A DNA stretch of 64,000 nucleotides from Liolophura sinensis (taxonomy: Eukaryota > Mollusca > Polyplacophora > Chitonida > Chitonidae), in NCBI RefSeq assembly GCF_032854445.1, contig NC_088296.1:62001-126000 (forward strand), read 5' to 3'. Below the pieces are notes generated by a model. That model saw nothing but the letters and a program-made list of their open reading frames with translations, searched no databases and had not been told where the DNA came from. A program made the position numbers and the translations under genes. Shown here piece after piece: positions 46,900 to 58,400 of the stretch. The first letter of the stretch is position 1. Every line of letters begins with the position of its first letter.

Positions 46900-47760
46900 T
46901 AGGTTGTTGTGTTGAGTGTGTTAGATGCGATGCTCAGGTAAAGAGGTTGTGTTGTGTAGAATGTGATGCCAAGGTAAGTACGCTGTGTTGAGTATGTTGG
47001 GTGTGATGCGAGTACAAGTCGAGGTCATGCTGGTTTCCTCCCCGGCCGTACATGGGAAGGTCTATCAGCAACCTGCGGATGGTCGTGCGTTTCCACGGGC
47101 TCTCTCTGCCCGGTTTCCTCTTATCACAATGCTGGTCGCAGTCTTATAGATGAAATGTTCTTGAGTACGGGGTAAAACACCATTTAAATAAATAAATAAA
47201 TAAATCAGGTATAGACGTTGCGATGACTCTTTGATGTGATGCCCAGGTATAGAGGACATTGTGTTGAGTGTCTTGGGTGTGATGCCCAGGTAAGGACGTT
47301 GCGTTATGGTTAAAGCGATGCCAAGGTAAGTATGTTGTGTTTAGTGTGTTGGTGTGATGCCCAGGTAAGGACATTGTATTAAGTGTTTGATGTGATGCTC
47401 AGGTAAGAACGCTGTGTTGAGTGAATAGGATGTGATGCTCAGGTAAGTAGGCTGCGTTGAGTGTATTGGATGTGATGCTCAGGTAAGTATGCTGTGTTGA
47501 GTGTGTTGGATGTGATGCTCAGGTAAGTATGCTGTGTTGAGTGTATTGGATGTGATGCTCAGGTAAGAACGTTGTGTTAAGTGTATTGGATGTGATGCTC
47601 AGGTAAGTACGTTGTGTTGTGTTGGATGTGATGCTCAGGTAAGAACGTTGTGTTGAGTGTATTGGATGTGATGCTCAGGTAAGTACGCTGTGTTGAGTGT
47701 GTTGGATATGATGCTCAGGTAAGTACGCTGTGTTGAGTAAAAAGGATGTGATGCTCAACA
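46900..47760 (+). repeat. 40-bp minisatellite carrying a splice-donor motif per unit
   Basis: Units gtaagtacgctgtgttgagt then gtgttggatgtgatgctcag. The unit junction reads CAGGTAAGT, a near-perfect metazoan 5' splice site; about 14 such junctions are present (for example near 47440, 47480, 47520, 47600). A SINE at 47012-47203 interrupts the array. Confidence 0.92.
47012..47203 (+). mobile_element. SINE inserted in the 40-bp array
   Basis: Plus-oriented from gcgagtacaagtcgaggtca (B box region) to the aaataaataaataaataaat tail. Confidence 0.9.
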
Positions 47761-47880
47761 CGGCTTCAGACATATCTTGGATGACTGTGTGGATATGTTA
47801 GCCAATGATTCTACACAGTTGACTCTGTATTAAAATTATTTGACAACATTTCTGACGATGAGGAGTATAAGACTATATAA
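47753..47880 (+). pseudogene. LINE C-terminal scrap
   Basis: gatgctcaacacggcttcag then acatatcttggatgactgtg closely resembles 13328-13370 of the plus-strand LINE end. It has stops and is very short. Confidence 0.65.
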
Positions 47881-48094
47881 CAGTTCGTTATTATATTTTC
47901 TAGATCATACATTATAAAGATACTGTGCATTTCAAGTGTTAATCAAGGATTAGGTCATTTTAAACTGGTTTTAAAATATGTCTATGTGGACCAGGTATCG
48001 GAAAGAGAGGAAACTCGGTACACCTTTAAACATACGCATAGAGCAACAGATGGAAAACCAGTACACCGAGGGAATATACATTGGGTGTGTGTGG

Positions 48095-48720
48095 GAATTA
48101 GTTAATATACGGACCAGGTATCAAAGAGGAAACCCACCACAACTGAGAAGATGCACGTCCTCCAACATCTGGACCAGGTATCGAAGAGGAAACCCACTGC
48201 ACCTGAGAAGATAAACTTCCTGTAAGTTTTGAATCAGGTATCATACAAAGAGAAAATCCTCCGCACCTGAGATTTATCTATTTATTTATTTCATAAGTTT
48301 TTACTCCGTACTCAAGAATAATTCACTTCCACGACAGCGGCCAACACTACGGTGGTAGGAAACCGGGCTCCACACCTGAGAAGATACAGATCAGCTGATA
48401 TTTGGAGCAGTAATCGGACAAAGAGGAAACCAACCACACCTGAGAAGATACACGTCAGGTAATATACGGACCCGGTGGTATACAAAACGACCCCCGGAGA
48501 AGATACACGTCAGGTAATATACGGACCCGGTGGTATACAAAACGACCCCAGGAGAAGATACACGTCCGGTAATATGAGGACCAGGAATACGACAGAGAAA
48601 ACTAATTACATCTGAGATTATTCACATCAGGAATTATGTAGAGCAGGAATCAGAAAAAAGAGGAAAAGTCAGCATACCTCAGAAAATACTCATCAGGGAA
48701 TGTTTGTACCAGAAATTGAA
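48095..48720. repeat. About 60-bp degenerate minisatellite
   Basis: Units with accaggtatcgaagaggaaa then cccaccacacctgagaagat; a 56-bp stretch (about 48450-48560) is repeated almost exactly. A SINE fragment (48275-48370, minus) interrupts it. Confidence 0.8.
48275..48370 (-). mobile_element. SINE 3' fragment
   Basis: Minus-oriented tatttatttatttcataagt then actccgtactcaagaataat and ggtaggaaaccgggct. Confidence 0.8.
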
Positions 48721-49141
48721 CTGATTTCACTTAAGGGAAAGGATTAAATAGAGAGGATGATTTCTGAAATGACCAAAAGCTGGGTAGTTGTTTCCAGTGC
48801 GCATCATCGAGAATTCATCGCTGCGAAAAAAAGAAAATCATGTGAACGTGTTAAAGTATTATGTACCTCGGCACTTAGACACAGTTCTGCAAAATCCGTG
48901 TGTATCATTCAACTCGTTGTCACATCTGCGACTTAACATGGGTTCCAGAGCAGTTTCAAGTCAATTGAAATAGGACTGGGCGCGGAGTCTGGAATATCGC
49001 CGAAGACTACAATGTTGTTCCATACCCATGAATGGTCATGTGTTTTTGTTTTTGATTCAATCGAAAGAGCTATCTGTCTTCTTTCATCAGTACAAGCACA
49101 GTTATCTCCCTTGAGTCAATTCACATTTATCTCGAGTTGGA
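48721..49141. other. Intergenic, no gene seen
   Basis: Short frames only; one tatctcccttgag motif near 49101 of the short palindrome family. Confidence 0.5.
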
Positions 49142-49590
49142 CACAGACCCCCATTACAACTTCCGTTTTTCGGTAGGGACAATTATAGTTCTGTGTATTT
49201 TAGGGCGTAAAGCCTTTTTTTTTGCTGCCAGCCTGCCGTTTTTGGTGTACAGGTGCATGCTTGGTATCAAAATGATGGAAATTGTCTAAGCTTTGGGCAG
49301 GTATGAATTTTATTGATGAAAGTTTGAAATTCTGGGCGTGAGGACACAAGGAGACAGGTGGTGATGAGGCCGCGAGTGACGTCCCCTTGGCGTTGCTAGG
49401 CACCCCTCCCAGTTGCAGGCATAGAAAGGTCCAGATTTTGTCAGTCAACCTATGTCAAGATTTTTATGGCTTCTTTCTCACAGGCTGGTCAAGGTATACA
49501 CCAAAGCTTATTGGCCACGGAATGTTTGGGACTGAGCTACAGCACTAAACGTTAACATTGTCGCTTGTGGAAAACTAATGGGGGTCTGTG
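49142..49590. mobile_element. MITE-like element with 15-bp inverted ends
   Basis: CACAGACCCCCATTA at 49142-49156 is perfectly inverted at 49576-49590, enclosing 449 bp with no transposase. I see no clear target duplication, so the true ends may be slightly off or the duplication has decayed. The 82-codon minus frame inside (49200-49448) is not recognised and probably not coding. Confidence 0.55.
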
Positions 49591-50184
49591 GGCAGTTAAG
49601 TTTAAATCCTTTGGATCTTGGTAATACAGTTCATTAATAGTGAACAAATCCCTCCAGGAATCATATAAGTTAAACTTGAACGTGTTGAATGTGAAATTGG
49701 TATCAGTAAATCTTTGAATACGGTGTATGATTTAAGAGTGTATTACTACATTTCAATGAAACTACAACTCAAGCATTCAAACGACGATTACTTAATACAC
49801 AATCACATATTTATTTACCGTATTTTTTAGAAGAGCACAGAAATACTGAATAGCGAATGGCAAATGTCACCGAGTCATACATGAATACAATAATAACAGT
49901 AAGCAGATGAAATGTCACAGCGCGCTTCTGTACAACACGTCATCATGACCAGAGGTTGTCATCGCTAAAATAATGGTGACGAAACCACTTTTTCTGCGTA
50001 AAATATATCCCGTACAACGATACGTTTCAGAAATCAAAGATGATTTGACAACTGATACTGAGTCGAATATGTCCTTCATAAACACTGTTGCTAGTTTTAA
50101 AATACATCTATGGGAACCACGGACTCAAACACACAATGACAAAGTCACAGATGACAACAGAAGACCTTTCAATACACGGTTTGA
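49591..50184. other. Intergenic, no gene seen
   Basis: An 85-codon plus frame (49973-50230) has no recognisable features and overlaps the duplication border near 50185. Confidence 0.5.
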
Positions 50185-51218
50185 TGTGCACATTAAGTTG
50201 GAGACGTCTTGGAGGTTAAAGTTAAAATGAAACAATCGTCCCATTCTTCACAGCACACAAAGTCAAACATGACCTTTAACATGTGAAGTTAATTAAACAT
50301 AAGAAGGAGACAGCTCATGTTGTCGTTATTCATACATGTAAGAAATAAAACAGAATCCACGTTAATACATGTACAACAAAAGTGATAAGATTCATCACTG
50401 AAAAATTGTGGACAGGATTGTTTGTATCAAACTTTGAAAATCAACACCAAAGATAAACGGTATAACAACTATATACCTATCAGTTCACCGGAGTAAGCAC
50501 ATCCAAGTCAAACACAATCTATATTCTGAACAAAATCCTTAAACAACCGACACACAGCATACATGCAATCAACGTATATACATGTATTAATACAAGCATA
50601 TAATACAGCTAAAACATATGATTTGCACTGGGCCAAATTATCACAATGTCATCATATATAATCACCAGAAACGGTGTAATACTTACAGGATAGGATCTAC
50701 CTGGGCAGAGATTACAATGTGTAGAAATGCATATCATCTAACCTCACAGTACTTACAACGAAATCTCACTTAAAGGAAATATTTATAATTTATAATATAA
50801 ATGGTTAGCATCCTTCCTGACACTGCTTACATACATAAAAAGAGTTTTTAAACACATTTCTTTTACAATTTTGCAACACGTATTGGTTTTTATTCATAAA
50901 AGAAATATGTCTTGTAACTAAGATATGTGTTTATTATGGTAAACACATGATACATTTACATTGTAATGGGGTGGATATATTAGGGAAAAGACATATTTCA
51001 AAAAACAACTGATTATACTGAGTGCAGACAGTTGATAAACATATCAAATTGTTTATTGTTGTAAACAATTGACATGTTTTTACTCTAATGCGCCACACTG
51101 TTCATGTATTTACTCCAGCTATGGCTAAGTACCTGTAATGTCAATGTGTTAGTAAAGGCAAAGTTTCAGTAAACAAATTAAAAAGAAAAAATAGCCAAAC
51201 ATACAGGAAAAAATCATT

Positions 51219-51412
51219 GATTGGTATTAAGGCCGCACATACCTATACCACAGCTTAGAACATTATGGTGGGAGGAAACCGGGCAAAGTCTGGGAGAACA
51301 CATGACTATTCGCAGTCTTCTACCAGACCTTCATTAATTTACGGCTGGAGAGGGAGCCAGCATTTGTAAGAAGCTCCTGGATGATAACGCCAGACTGGCA
51401 CGCTAACCAAAC
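51219..51412 (-). mobile_element. SINE, ancestral insertion
   Basis: Minus-oriented, fairly complete, diverged; the orthologous position in copy 1 (16041-16106) has a reduced remnant. Confidence 0.82.
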
Positions 51413-51732
51413 ATGTCTTGTTGGACGTATGATTAGCCATACCTTACAGGATAGGTCAATGGAAGAAATTTTTTGTTTGCATTCTGTCTAAACAAACTTC
51501 TATTAAACTAGAAAAAAAAACAACTGTTGGAGCATGGCACTTTCCTGGAGGGTCTTTTGGCTTATACTCAAAGAGATAACTTGAACTGACAGGTTATATC
51601 CTTCATAGACATGAGGTGAACACCTCAGTGTAAGGTATAAATGAGGTGTATATGGGGTGTGCATCTCACGTACACCTCAGTGTGAGGTATAGTGGAGATG
51701 TACACCCCATCTATGTTATCGGAGGTGTACAG

Positions 51733-51918
51733 TTGATTTGCGCGCTAGCGCTGCGTAATGATGCAGGAGCCTCTGACTAGCGTAGTAGCTGCGAGTTCAA
51801 GTCCAGCTCATGCTGGCCTCTTCTCCGCCCCTACGTGGGAAGGTCTTGCAGCACCCTGAGGATGACCGTGTGTTTTCCCCCAGGCTGCACCTGGTTTCCC
51901 CCCACCATAATGCTGGCC
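51733..51918 (+). mobile_element. SINE, private to copy 2
   Basis: Plus-oriented from gcgcgctagcgctgcgtaat through agttcaagtccagctcatgc to ccaccataatgctggcc, 3' end missing. Confidence 0.85.
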
Positions 51919-54900
51919 TCAAATACACCTTAGCAACTTTGAAAAAAACTCAACACTTAGACATGTTAGACGACATACCTAAGGTTCATCTCACAATTTT
52001 TTTTAAAAAATCTTAAAATAAGAGATCGGATTCAGCCATTTTACTTCAAACAAAATGATCACTACAAATGTCTTTTTTTTTTTTTTGGCCAAAAAAAAAA
52101 ACATGTTAAAATATTAAACATAGGGTGTGCAAAATATTGTCCAACCGCAGGGCACGTATACATGTATATTTGTCCCTGATTATTCAAAGATGGCTGCCCC
52201 AAAATGTGTGCATATTCTAGGCTGTGGGAAAAAAAACCCCCAAAAATGCACTGACTGATACTTCCTGGGGCTGAATTTATAAAGTGTGAGCACACACGAA
52301 CATCTGAAGTCAACAGAAAAAGAGTAACACTAATTTTTGTTCAAGCACCTGGTAAGCCATGTAAATGTAAATGGCTGTGGTTGTTGTAATTTAGCTGCGA
52401 ATCACAGATACTGTACACAAAGAACTGCATTCATCTACAGATTTACAGCTGAAATTATCTATCATTTATACAGCCGTTAGCTTAGTGTTTTGAGATTGTT
52501 TTCTGCCAATTTCAACGTGAAAACAGTGGGTTAAATGTTACATTCAGGTACACCCACCTTTTCAATAGCATATACCTGAGCTATACCTCCACCTGTACCT
52601 CTATTACACCCCAGGCAGCATTTTTTTACCAACCACAATACCCAAAATACACCTTCAGTACACCTCACATACATGTAGGCCTACACCACCATGTACACGT
52701 TTACCTCAGACACACCATAGGATATGCTACACCTCAATGGTACACCTCAGATGTGCCTCAAGTATGCCTTCAGTACACCTTGTAGGTTAAACCTGCGCAA
52801 TTCGGGCAATTGGGTCAAATATTTTCTTCCGAAAACTCGAGGGTAGACGAGCAATGAAAAAAAAAAAAGATAAAAGTGCCACAAAGACACACTATGAATT
52901 TCTGCACTGCTCTTTTGCATTAAACTAAACCATATCAGAACTTTATTTGTTTTGGATGGAACTAAAAAAACTTCTACTCAGTATTATTGCCCACCACATA
53001 AAGGTTACCAAGGTAAGAAGAGGTCATGCCTTCACTTCCAAACAAATGGTGGTGATGAAAGGTTGATATTTTAAATATTGTAGAGAAAGGTGCAAACTGC
53101 AATTACAGGTTTGGGATGGTAACACATAAAAGTATAGTAGGGGATATATCTATCTGATCTTGGATTTGACAAATTTACTACATAAATTTAAAGAAAAAAA
53201 TCAAAAACCCAATTTTGCCCGATCACCTTTATTGTAATAAGGTCAAGTTGTGAGTGCCTTAACTGGACTACTTTTTGGGAATTTATCATGGGTTATCCCC
53301 AACCATTACAACCCCAACCCTGTCTACACTCCACCGCGACTCCCATCTTACTCTTTTGACGCAAAATTCCCCCCTTGCGCTTGTATTTCCTAATTTCATT
53401 TACACAGGTGAGTGTAATACTGCATTTATTTGAATAGAACTGTTTCAGGAGGTATATAGATGGGCGAAGCAAGTTATTTTGATCACCTATTCTGAAACAC
53501 ATACATACATGTATGACCCTTAATATAGAAATGCATAATTATGTATTACAGTTTTGTTATATGCAAGGTGAATTTACAACATTAAATATTCTAATGCTGT
53601 GTTTCAAAATAGGTCTGAACATTGATCTGTTTCTTGTCTGGTGAAATCTGATTAAATGTGCTGTCTCTGCAACAATAATAATACAAACTTGTATCGTTTT
53701 TTTTTTTAATTCGTTTCTACAGGTACAAGTGGAGATACGCTTAGCAAATCCTACACAACTTCTGCCCCAGGGGGGAGAAGTGGTTAAATTTTAGCATCTA
53801 AGGACAAGTGTTAGCTTTTCAGAAAATACAGGGTTAATGTTCATTTCTTCAGATTTTCTTTAGAGAGAAAAGAAATTTAAACCACTTTCTGCAGAAAACA
53901 TCCTATCCCAGACATTTACGTGCAGAGTATCAACCCAGGTGGGCCACTACCCACAGCCCTGAAACCTGAAATTAGTCAGATTCATAAATTCATATAAAAG
54001 TATTACTAACAAAAACTTTTAAAACTTAGTCCTCATTATAGGTTACACATGCTCATTTCGGGAAAATGTGTCCATGATTCGCCTCCGAACTGAAGTTGGA
54101 GGACTAACTCCAAAACTGACACAGAGACATTTAAGCTGTTCATATACCGTACATTTCTGCTGTACTACTTTGCATTTAACATGTCTAAATAAAATAAATC
54201 GGATTTTGTTTCAAACAGAACACAAAACTTTTCCCCCACTGGTATTACCCACTTCTCTAGAGGTAAGACAATGTTATGACCTCACTTTCAGCCACTACAG
54301 CTAAAAAAAAATGGTAGCTGAGAATATTGTAGACAAAAGTGCAAGCTGCATGTGGAGGTATGACAAAGTACCATGCAAAAGTTAGGGTATATATATTTTT
54401 CACGTTGAAGATTTACTACATAATTTTTGTCTAACCTAAATGGGTAAGGGATATTTCTCTCACTGAGTTTTTTCCTTAGGACCTAAAGTTACATAACACA
54501 ACAAGAATTACTACATGTATCATGTTGACAATATGCATTGTCATGTATAAACTGTGACCCGTTTTGCTCAGTGACATTCCTGATAATGCTGATTTACAAG
54601 TCACCATTACTAAAAATAAAACTACCCAGCCAATATCTACATGAATTTTGTCTTGAAGAAAATTGACATTGATGTTCAGGACAAGTCAGACAGACTGTGT
54701 ATAACTACACCAAGCTGTAAGCTTGTGACAGATCACTGACCACTTTGCAGAACAAGCTATACATACTGAATTAGCCACAGTGCTGACATTAACTAAAACA
54801 TCTACAAACTGGTCATTTGTTTTTTTAAAAATTAACAAAACAGTGTATTTCAACAAATGGTAATATGATAGAAACGATGTAATGAATAATTACCCGATGG

Positions 54901-55472
54901 TCAGGAAGTGCTTATCATATCACGGAGAACTTGAGGCAGAGTTGCAGAGTCACCCGTTACCAGACGAGCAGACACAGGTCCAGACCAGACATGAAATCCA
55001 ACCCATGGCACGAGAGGCTCTGTGACGACAACACCACTAACAGTGTATATTACCTGGTTGTTGTCACAGTCCAGGACTGTCAGTGACTGGTCATCACAGT
55101 CCAGGTACACACCCAGGTGATGAGGTCGTGTGTAACGTCTGTGCTCTCGATAGCCAGGTTTGATCTCACCTCCGTGGAGATTATGACACCAGACCACATC
55201 ACCATAGTACAACATCCCAATGTACCAGGTGTTACGGCCATGTTTTGTCTCACTGACATCACAGCTCTCCTGTGTCACTCCTACACGACAGGTACAGCTA
55301 TCTGAACAGGTGATGTGTATCTCCCAGTAGTACCTGCCCGTCTGGTAACGCCCGTCTGTCACAACTCTCCTCCACATAAACACCCTGGTCAAGCCCTCAC
55401 TCTTTACCACAGAGCTGCTGTCAGTGATTCTCAGCTCACTGTCGTCTGTCTCTGTGAATCTCATCGTCGGCT
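54901..55472 (-). CDS. TRIM copy 2, PRY-SPRY terminal exon
   Basis: Acceptor ttttgcag; two bases complete lysine, then 189 codons (PTMRFTETDD to DMISTS) and a stop. GRYYWEIHI, HHLGVYLDCDDQSLTVLD and VVVTEPLVP are shared with copy 1. Segments SETKHGRNTWYIGMLYYGD and CHNLHGGEIKPGYREH are clearly different, and two small deletions remove four residues in all. Differences lie in patches between invariant core strands, as expected of binding loops. Confidence 0.93.
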
Positions 55473-58400
55473 CTGCAAAAACACAACAGGAGTGGCATAA
55501 ACAACAGCAAACCATAAACACACGTTGTAAAACTGAGGTGTAAATACCTGTACACATACCGTGGTTTTACTTGCTCAACACAATCTCTTGAAATAATATG
55601 ACATATATTTTTGACATGAATGTAATTTATATACAGATCTCTGTCATTTTCAGCCAGCTTAAAAGAGTTGAGCTTCGACAAGAACTGTATTCATGACTAA
55701 ATGACGGGTACGACATAGACATAGACTAACTAGTTGGTTAAAATACAGGTTTAAGCGATCTAATTTGTTTAAAACTTATCACTTACAACAAGAATAATAC
55801 CTTCCTCTATCCAGCCATTGGTTTTAGTTGTCAGTTATGACACATTTGAACACTCAATTCACTATCAAGCTGCAGTAGGCCTGTTGTCATTCGTGGAGTT
55901 CAGAAGCCGTCTGTGTAATAAGGGAGGTAACTCGCCACACATAACTTACCAAGTGACTTTCATTGTCACAATACCCCCAAAGACTATTTAATCCACCAGA
56001 AGTAGTCTTTTTAAATTTTCTTCAATTTGCCATTTTTTTTAAAGATACCTAAATATTAAAATATAAACATCAAACTTATATTCATGGAGGAAGGACATGT
56101 AAACCTCATACTCTTATACATGGAATCTATACCCTTTAACATTAATAATAAAACAGATATGAGGGCATTTTTTCTCTTTTTTTTCCCTTTGAAATAAGTG
56201 TTTGACTACATTTGAATCTAAGAAATAATGGCCAATTTTTACTAGAATACATGTTTCAGTAATAATTAGGGGGCCTCCGTGGTTCTGTTGGTTAGCGCGC
56301 TAGCGCAGCGTAATGAAACAGAAGGCTCTCACCATGCAATGCGATCGCTGTGAGTTCAAGTCCAGCTCATGCTGGCCTCCTCTTCGGCCGTTCGTGGAAA
56401 GGTCTTCCAAGAACCTGCAGATGGTCGTGGGTTTCCACCAGGCTATGCCCAGCTTCCTCCCACTATAATGCTTACCGCTGTCGTCTAAGTGAAATATTCT
56501 TGAGTACGGCGTAAAGCACAAAAAATTGGGTGCAATATGTTATCTGTCCTGCTCTAAGAGTGTACACCTGCTCTTGTACACATGGGGTAAACATCACCCA
56601 GACACCACAGAATACACAAACACCAGTCCTGATCTAACAATACAAGGTAGACACCGATGGCTTCACTACCATCTGTTCTGATCTAATTTTGCAGCCGCTG
56701 ATATATAATTCTGCTATGTAACTTCCTCTTTTTGTGACTTCTGGGCCAACTGTACATTAATCTGAATCTCCTGTGCACATCCTACTGTGTACCTCACATT
56801 AGTCTGTGTCGTCTGTGCCCACCCTACTGTATACCTCACATTAGCCTGTGTCTTCTGTGCACACCCTACTGTATACCTCACATTAGTCTGTGTATCCTGT
56901 GCACATCCTACTGTATAACTCACATTAGCCTGTGTCTTCTGTGCACACTCTACCGTATACCTCACATTAGCCTGTGTCTTCTGTGCACATCCTACTGTAT
57001 ACCTCGTATTAGCCTGTGTCTTCTGTGCACGCCTTACTGTATACTTCGTAGTATCCTGTGTCTTCTGTGCATACCCTACTGTATAACTCACTTTAGCCTA
57101 TGTCTTCTGTGCACACCTTACTGTATACTTCGTAGTAGCCTGTGTCTTCTGTGCACATCCTACTGTAAAACTCACATTAGCCTGTGTCTTCTGTTCACAC
57201 CTTACTGTATACCTCACATTAGCCTGTGTCTTCTGTGCACATCCTACTGTATAACTCACATTAGCCTATGTCTTCTGTGCACACCCTACTGTATAACTCA
57301 CATTAGTCTGTGTCTTCTGTGCATACCCTACTGTTTAACTGACATTACCCTGTGTCTTCTGTGCACATCCTACTGTATAACTCACATTAGCCTGTGTCTT
57401 CTGTGCACACCCTACTGTATACCTCACATTACCCTGTGTCTTCTAAGCACACCCTACTGTATAACTCACATTAGCCTGTGTTCTCTGGGCAAACCATACT
57501 GTATATCTGACAATATTTTGTATATTCTGGGCACACACTACTGTATACCTCACATTAGTTACCATTGTTTTACCCACCCTATCCCTTGCCTAACATTAAT
57601 GTGTATGGTTTATGCTATTTGTACTTTTTGCAAACTTTTCTCACTTTCGTCTCTCTTGGAATTCTGTTCATTTTCTTGGCACGCCACGGACATATCGGTT
57701 TGTTTTCTTAACAGAGTCTATCGTGTGTTTTGCAGGTACACAGCCGTTCGCCCTCTCCATTTTTGTCTGTGTCTTCGATGCACACACTAATGTAAATCTT
57801 GCAGTCCTTTATGTCGTCTAAGAACACCCTACTGTATGCCTTTTCTACATAAGAACTTACTTGTAACACGTAGGGGAGATATTTGTCCACCGACTGCTGC
57901 TTCTAAGTCCTGGCATTCTTGCATTGTCTCTTTTACAGTCACCTGTCTAGGAACAACTTGGTCATGTTGTACAGAAGCTAGAAGCTTCTGTCTGCTGACC
58001 TCATGTTTCTCCAGATCTGCTCTTATCCCATTCAGTTGGTCATCAGTTCTGCGAGAAGAGGAGAGAAAATAAAGAGACACAGTCGTGTAGTGATCTTGTG
58101 TCCGCGCAGTTATAAGAATGACATCATGTACTATTCCTAGTAGGTTAGATCTAATTTGTCTGGACAAACGTAAGATTGAACATTAGATATATCTCACACT
58201 TGAGTCATATTTTGGACAACTACAGCTTACAGAAACACATCTGCTGACAATAGTCACGTGCGCATGTATAACAAACATGGGGAGGTATAACACATTTATA
58301 CATACGTTTTGGTGAAGTCCGTGAAACCCTGTCAACAAACAGAATTGAGCTACATATAAAATCACGTAAAGAAGAAACAGATACCTCTCCAGAGACACAC

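Larger units (their letters stand above)
50185..54900. other. 3' flank of TRIM copy 2, paralogous to 14880-18849
   Basis: Colinear with the flank of copy 1. It contains one SINE shared with copy 1 (51219-51412), one private SINE (51733-51918) and the tacacctcag-type arrays (51590-51735, 52540-52790). Probably includes the 3' UTR; no further gene seen. Confidence 0.6.
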
